From an uncultured Solimonas sp. (GTDB taxonomy: Bacteria > Pseudomonadota > Gammaproteobacteria > Nevskiales > Nevskiaceae), in NCBI GenBank assembly GCA_946478985.1, contig CAMLDZ010000132.1, positions 1-8,242 on the forward strand: 8,242 bases of DNA. The letters run 5' to 3'. The notes below the pieces were generated by a model. That model searched no databases. It saw only the letters and a program-made list of their open reading frames with translations, and was not told where the DNA came from. Both the position numbers and the translations under genes were made by a program. Shown here piece after piece: positions 1-5,794 of this stretch. How positions within the stretch are numbered: position 1 is the first letter of the stretch; each line of letters begins with the position of its first letter.

Positions 1-1
1 C

Positions 2-2410
<2,409 letters not shown>

Positions 2411-2429
2411 GCCGCGTTGCCGAGCCCGG

Positions 2430-2458
2430 AAGGCGCCTCATCGAGGCGCCTTTTTTAT
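2430..2458 (+). terminator. Rho-independent terminator of secA
   Basis: A perfect 10-bp stem, AAGGCGCCTC paired with GAGGCGCCTT, closes on the 3-nt loop ATC (2440-2442). A T-rich tail (TTTTTTATT from 2451, its first two T in the stem) follows. It lies 19 nt after the secA stop codon. It separates secA from the porin gene, which must therefore have its own promoter. Confidence 0.93.
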
Positions 2459-2581
2459 TGGCCCAAAGCCGTCGAGTCTGCGCGACCGGGGCGCGAAGGC
2501 CTGTCCAAGGCGCGCCTCCGCACTGTCATCGGGGCCTGCGATGCTTCGGCCGGAATCCGGTTTCCGAGCACGCATGTGACT

Positions 2582-2600
2582 GTTTCATGAAGAATTCATG
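2582..2600. promoter_or_regulatory. Candidate operator: CATGAA-N3-TTCATG dyad with 11-bp-phased TTCATG repeats
   Basis: CATGAA (2586-2591) and TTCATG (2595-2600) form a perfect 6-bp inverted repeat around GAA. The same bases give a direct repeat, TTCATG at 2584 and again at 2595, exactly 11 bp apart. That spacing is the one known for PhoB boxes, which are 7-bp repeats separated by 4 bp. The match to CTGTCAT is only 5/7 and 4/7, so PhoB binding is a guess. The element lies about 130 bp before the porin start. Confidence 0.35.
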
Positions 2601-2612
2601 GCAATCGGCGGT

Positions 2613-2634
2613 GATGACCAGGCTGGTTGTCATC
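2613..2634. promoter_or_regulatory. Candidate operator: GATGAC-N10-GTCATC dyad
   Basis: GATGAC (2613-2618) and GTCATC (2629-2634) are perfect inverted arms. The middle contains a smaller palindrome, CCAG-G-CTGG (2618-2626). The right arm includes TTGTCAT (2627-2633), which fits a PhoB half-site in 6 of 7 bases and also resembles a -35 hexamer. A dimeric regulator could bind here, but no regulator gene is in the window to support this. Confidence 0.3.
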
Positions 2635-2707
2635 GAAACGAAACATTTCCGTCACGAATCGGACATTCCCGCGACTTAGCGTGCCGCCACTTCCACTCGC
2701 CCGCCCC

Positions 2708-2727
2708 ATCCCGACGTGATCCCGACG
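2708..2727 (+). repeat. Tandem 9-mer ATCCCGACG directly before the porin start
   Basis: ATCCCGACG occurs at 2708-2716 and again at 2719-2727, separated by TG, giving an 11-bp period. The second copy abuts the ATGATG of the porin. The repeat fills the place where a Shine-Dalgarno sequence would be, and no purine-rich ribosome-binding site is visible. It could be a small tandem duplication. Confidence 0.7.
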
Positions 2728-4116
2728 ATGATGAAGAAGCACGCCATTGCCGCCTTTATCTGCACCCTGACTGCCTCCGCAGCGCAGGCCGCCACCCTCG
2801 ACCTTTACGTCGACAAGACGACGCGGCAGATCTACGCCGAGCCCGGCCCGAACCGCGACAAGCTGGGCAGCTTCCAGCAGGTCGACGGCAATGCCGCGGT
2901 GGCCCCGGTCGTTCCCGCCGCACCGAGCACTGCGGCGCCGCCGCCGGCCGCGGCACCGTCGCAGAAGACGGCGTCCAGCGACAAGAAGTGGTACGACAGG
3001 CTGTCGCTGCGCGGCTACACGCAGCTGCGTTTCGACGAAGGCCTGCAGCACAATGCCGACGAACTACGCGCGCCCGGCGACCGCTTCATCGGCGACAACC
3101 AGAACCTTGGCATCCGCCGCGCGCGCGTGGTGCTCAGCGGCGACGTCAGCGACTACCTCGCGGTCTACATCCAGCCGGATTTCGCGAGCACGCCGAGCGG
3201 CTCGAGCACCGGTAACTTCGGCCAGATCCGCGATGCCTACGCCGACATCTATTTCGACAAGGACCGCGAATTCCGCATCCGCGCCGGCCAGTCGAAGATG
3301 CCGTACGGCTGGGAAAACCTGCAGTCCAGCCAGAACCGCCTGACGCCGGATCGCGCCGATGCGCTCAACTCCGGACTGCGCGACGAGCGCGATCTGGGCC
3401 TGGTCTTCTACTACGACCCGAAGCCAGCTGCCGAGCGTTTCCAGTACCTCGTGCGCTCCGGCCTGAAGGGCTCAGGCGACTACGGCGTGTTCGGCCTGGG
3501 CGCCTACAACGGCCAGGGCGCCAATCGCGCCGAGGGCAACGACAGCATGCACGCGATCGTGCACGTCACGTATCCGTTCAAGTTCGCCAACGGCCAGTAC
3601 TTCGAAGCGGGCATCGACGCCTACAGCGGCCGCTTCAAGATCGGCACCAGCTCGATCAGCGTCAATGGCAGCAGCTTCACGCCCGCGCTGGACGGCCGCG
3701 CCAGCGGTTTCAAGGACCAGCGCGTCGCCGCCCACTTCATCTACTACCCGCAGCCGTTCGGCCTGCAGGGCGAGTGGACCGTGGGTCGGGGTCCGGAGCT
3801 GGATCTGGATGCACGGACCGTCAGCGTCGAGTCACTGAGCGGCGGCTACCTGCAGGCCATGTACCGCACCTCCACGCCGTTCGGCATGATGACGCCCTAC
3901 GTGAAGTGGCAGACCTACGACGGTGCGTCCAAGTTCGACGCCAATGCGCCGCACATGGACGTCGACGAGACCGAGGCCGGTCTGGAATGGCAGTTCCGCC
4001 CGGAACTGGAGCTCACCGTCGCCTACGCGCACATGGAGCGCACCAATGTCGGTAGCGCGCCGTATGAAGTGATCGATGGCGATCTGCTGCGTCTGCAGCT
4101 GCAGTGGAACTACTGA
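2728..4116 (+). CDS. Outer-membrane porin, phosphate-selective porin O/P (OprP/OprO) family
   Basis: This is a probable beta-barrel channel for small anions, 462 aa from the ATG at 2728. The start is uncertain: ATG 2731 and an in-frame GTG at 2716 are alternatives, and no Shine-Dalgarno sequence decides. Residues 1-21 form a signal peptide (MMKK, a hydrophobic run, cleavage after AQA). A short acidic/aromatic segment follows, with LDLYVDKTTRQIYAEPGP. A Pro/Ala linker (about residues 50-84) leads to the barrel, which starts near KKWYDRLSLRGYTQLRFDE (W88). The barrel shows alternating hydrophobic strands, a region typical of the family (RIRAGQSKMPYGWENLQSS, then LGLVFYYDP), and the C-terminal beta-signal LLRLQLQWNY ending in an aromatic residue, as BAM substrates do. 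Family membership rests on recalled sequence patterns. Phosphate or polyphosphate specificity is not shown, because family members vary. The gene is monocistronic, between two terminators. Confidence 0.85.
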   Translation: MMKKHAIAAFICTLTASAAQAATLDLYVDKTTRQIYAEPGPNRDKLGSFQQVDGNAAVAPVVPAAPSTAAPPPAAAPSQKTASSDKKWYDRLSLRGYTQLRFDEGLQHNADELRAPGDRFIGDNQNLGIRRARVVLSGDVSDYLAVYIQPDFASTPSGSSTGNFGQIRDAYADIYFDKDREFRIRAGQSKMPYGWENLQSSQNRLTPDRADALNSGLRDERDLGLVFYYDPKPAAERFQYLVRSGLKGSGDYGVFGLGAYNGQGANRAEGNDSMHAIVHVTYPFKFANGQYFEAGIDAYSGRFKIGTSSISVNGSSFTPALDGRASGFKDQRVAAHFIYYPQPFGLQGEWTVGRGPELDLDARTVSVESLSGGYLQAMYRTSTPFGMMTPYVKWQTYDGASKFDANAPHMDVDETEAGLEWQFRPELELTVAYAHMERTNVGSAPYEVIDGDLLRLQLQWNY

Positions 4117-4140
4117 GTCCGTAGCAACAAAGGACCGTGG

Positions 4141-4182
4141 AAGGGGCCCCGACGCCTGCGCGTCGGGGCCCTTTGCTTTTTT
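4141..4182 (+). terminator. Rho-independent terminator of the porin gene
   Basis: A 14-bp stem (4141-4154 with 4161-4174, one G-T pair) encloses a 6-nt loop, CCTGCG. GC and six T (4177-4182) follow. It begins 24 nt after the porin stop codon. Confidence 0.92.
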
Positions 4183-4261
4183 GGCCTGCGAATACGCGAC
4201 GAAGACAGCCGGCCGCGGATCGGAGTTTGGCGATGGGTGGCGACGCAACGGCCGCCTGTCC

Positions 4262-4289
4262 AAAAAAAACGGCGGCCCGAGGGCCGCCG
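4262..4289 (-). terminator. Rho-independent terminator of the receptor-lipoprotein operon
   Basis: Read on the minus strand, an 8-bp GC stem (4282-4289 with 4270-4277) closes on a CTCG loop and is followed directly by eight T (4262-4269). It lies 24 nt after the lipoprotein stop codon. With the porin terminator about 80 bp away, it insulates two convergent transcripts. Confidence 0.92.
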
Positions 4290-4313
4290 CTTCTAATCGC
4301 ACCGCGATACTGC

Positions 4314-5726
4314 TTACAGCGAACCCGGAACCACCCAGCCCGCCCACCAGGCGTTGGCGGCCGACGTGCCCGGCTTGACGGCGCCGACGTAGTCGGTGGA
4401 TTCGAAGGCGAAGCCCGAGCCGTTGTTGACGGCAGGGATCGTCACCGCGCCGCCGAGCGTCGCGCTGCCGACCGCGAGGGCATAGGCGGCGTCGACATCG
4501 AAGGCCGTTGCCGAGGCGTTGCTGCCGGCGTCGGCGACGCGCGAACCCACGTAGAAGCCGGACTGGCAATCGCCCAGCACGTTGGTCAGCGTGATGTCGG
4601 AGAACTGGTTTACGGTGGTACCGGAACCCCCGCTGGCCGCGTCCTGGATGCGTACGCAACCGGTGTTGAAGCCCTTCACCGCGCTATTGACCAGCGCCGA
4701 GGTGACTGCGCCGCGGAACAGCGCGCCCGGCTGCAGTTTGTCGGCGGCGTTGTTGACCGGGCCGCCAAGGATGGTCACGTTGGCCAGGGTAGCGTTGGTC
4801 TCCGGGACAAAGCCGGCGTCACTGCTGTTGGCCTCGATGCCGCGCGGATCATTGCTGCCGGACGGCGCGGTCTTCGTCTGGTTCTTGCGGACGATCGCGA
4901 ACTGGATGTTGCCCTGGTAGCCGTTGTCGTAGTCGATGTCGTCGTCGTCGTTATTGGTCAGCACCAGATGCTTGATATTGACCGTGCCACCGAACAGTTC
5001 AACGCCGTCGTCGAGGTTGTTGTGCACCTGGATGTAGTCGACCGTCGTGCCGTGGCCGACGCCCATCAGGGTCAGGCCATTGAGTTCGTTGTTGAGACCG
5101 GCGACCAGGCCGGCTTCGGCGATGCGCACATACTTCAGCGAGCCGCTGTTGTCAGCCTTGTCGTTGCCGCCGTAGACACCGACATCGGGGCCGCCTTCGC
5201 CGACGATGTTGCAGAAGGTGCCGCCGCCGAAGCAGGCGCCGGTGCCGCCGCCGCCGAAGACCGGTGCAAAGCCCTGCACCACGATACCGCCCCATTCGCC
5301 TTCGCCGTCGAAGTTTTCGTCCAGGCTGCTGAAGGTGATCGGATTGGCGGCGGTGCCGTTGGCAACGATCTTCGAGCCGCGGGTCACGATCAGGCTGCTG
5401 TTGTTGGAGCCGCGAATGTCGGTGCCCGGCTCGATCGTCAGGGTGACGCCGGCAGCTTTGATCGAAGCGACCTGGGCATCAGTGGTGATGGTGACGTTGC
5501 CTTCGCCCACGCGTACGGCGCGGACCGGATCGAGCTGCCACTTCTTGTCCGCGGTCAGCGTGTAGTTCTCGTTGATCACGCCGGTGAGCGTGCAGACGTC
5601 GCCCACGCAGCTGACGAACGCCGGAGGCGGTTCTTCGTCACCGCCGCCGCCACCACCGCCGCCACCGCAGGCCGAGAGCATCGCCGCCGCGCCGGCAATC
5701 GCCAGCATCTTGTAGTCCTTCAACAT
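4314..5726 (-). CDS. Outer-membrane lipoprotein with probable parallel beta-helix, partner of the TonB-dependent receptor
   Basis: This 470-aa protein has no assigned function. I start it at ATG 5726, which is 8 nt from a perfect AGGAGG. The GTG two codons upstream (5732) would be only 2 nt from it. Residues 1-20 are a lipoprotein signal with lipobox LSAC; Cys20 is the acylation site, and Gly at +2 favours Lol sorting to the outer membrane. Nine glycines, then DEEPPP, make a flexible tether. The body has short repeated beta segments with Asn/Gly turns (LKYVRI, VDYIQVHNN, NIKHLVLTNN, IQFAIVRK), as in right-handed beta-helices. The stretch EWGGIVVQG with DNSGSLKYVRI and GTTVDYIQV recalls secreted proteins encoded next to TonB receptors in Bacteroidetes and proteobacteria; this is a family memory, not a search. 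D260-D263, D265 and D267 form an acidic cluster. Six further cysteines (40/45, 165/172, 357/387) could form disulfides. It lies 68 nt after the receptor gene and probably shares its transcript. Confidence 0.85.
   Translation of the reverse strand: MLKDYKMLAIAGAAAMLSACGGGGGGGGGDEEPPPAFVSCVGDVCTLTGVINENYTLTADKKWQLDPVRAVRVGEGNVTITTDAQVASIKAAGVTLTIEPGTDIRGSNNSSLIVTRGSKIVANGTAANPITFSSLDENFDGEGEWGGIVVQGFAPVFGGGGTGACFGGGTFCNIVGEGGPDVGVYGGNDKADNSGSLKYVRIAEAGLVAGLNNELNGLTLMGVGHGTTVDYIQVHNNLDDGVELFGGTVNIKHLVLTNNDDDDIDYDNGYQGNIQFAIVRKNQTKTAPSGSNDPRGIEANSSDAGFVPETNATLANVTILGGPVNNAADKLQPGALFRGAVTSALVNSAVKGFNTGCVRIQDAASGGSGTTVNQFSDITLTNVLGDCQSGFYVGSRVADAGSNASATAFDVDAAYALAVGSATLGGAVTIPAVNNGSGFAFESTDYVGAVKPGTSAANAWWAGWVVPGSL
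5640..5666 (-). repeat. GGN triplet tract coding for nine glycines
   Basis: Nine consecutive Gly codons, a mix of GGC and GGT, directly follow the lipobox cysteine codon (5667-5669). At the protein level this is a flexible tether between the lipid anchor and the folded domain. The mixed codons reduce, but do not remove, the chance of slippage. Confidence 0.9.
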
Positions 5727-5734
5727 AAACACAT

Positions 5735-5740
5735 CCTCCT
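5735..5740 (-). promoter_or_regulatory. Ribosome-binding site of the lipoprotein gene
   Basis: AGGAGG on the minus strand is a full match to the anti-Shine-Dalgarno core. It lies 8 nt before ATG 5726 and decides that start over the GTG at 5732. Confidence 0.9.
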
Positions 5741-5748
5741 ACGTGAGA

Positions 5749-5791
5749 TTCACCCGAGTGAACAAGAGGCTTGGCGCGCTGCGCCGCGCCA
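5749..5791 (-). other. Two intercistronic hairpins between receptor and lipoprotein genes
   Basis: On the minus strand, first comes a 7-bp GC stem (TGGCGCG at 5772-5778 with CGCGCCA at 5785-5791, 6-nt loop), beginning 3 nt after the receptor stop codon. Second is a 5-bp stem (TTCAC at 5749-5753 with GTGAA at 5758-5762, 4-nt loop). Neither has a T tract, so they are not classic terminators. They may protect the 3' end of the receptor message or tune the ratio of the two proteins. Confidence 0.55.
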
Positions 5792-5794
5792 GGA

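Larger units (their letters stand above)
2459..2707. other. Non-coding upstream region of the porin gene
   Basis: This region of about 250 bases carries no convincing gene. Reading frames that cross it in either direction are continuations of shadow frames. The part from about 2580 to 2670 is less GC-rich than its surroundings and holds two dyads, listed separately, so it is where the porin promoter most likely sits. TTGTCA at 2627-2632 differs from the sigma-70 -35 consensus at one base, but no acceptable -10 hexamer lies 16 to 18 bp downstream. I do not call a promoter. Confidence 0.6.

Noticed and set aside
2501..2529. CTGTCCA (2501-2507) and CTGTCAT (2523-2529), 22 bp apart, as a Pho box
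   Set aside because: The second is a perfect heptamer, but the required neighbour 11 bp away is missing on both sides and the region is over 180 bp from the start. A chance match is likely.
2627..2655. TTGTCA as a sigma-70 -35 element for the porin
   Set aside because: No acceptable -10 hexamer is found 16 to 18 bp downstream; the bases there are GC-rich.
4117..4313. Possible small gene or ncRNA between the convergent genes
   Set aside because: The space is occupied by two intrinsic terminators, and no frame there has a ribosome-binding site or independent support.
3832..4659. A 275-codon minus-strand frame across the porin 3' end and both terminators
   Set aside because: It is Arg-rich, has no recognisable domain, and overlaps two well-supported genes and their terminators.
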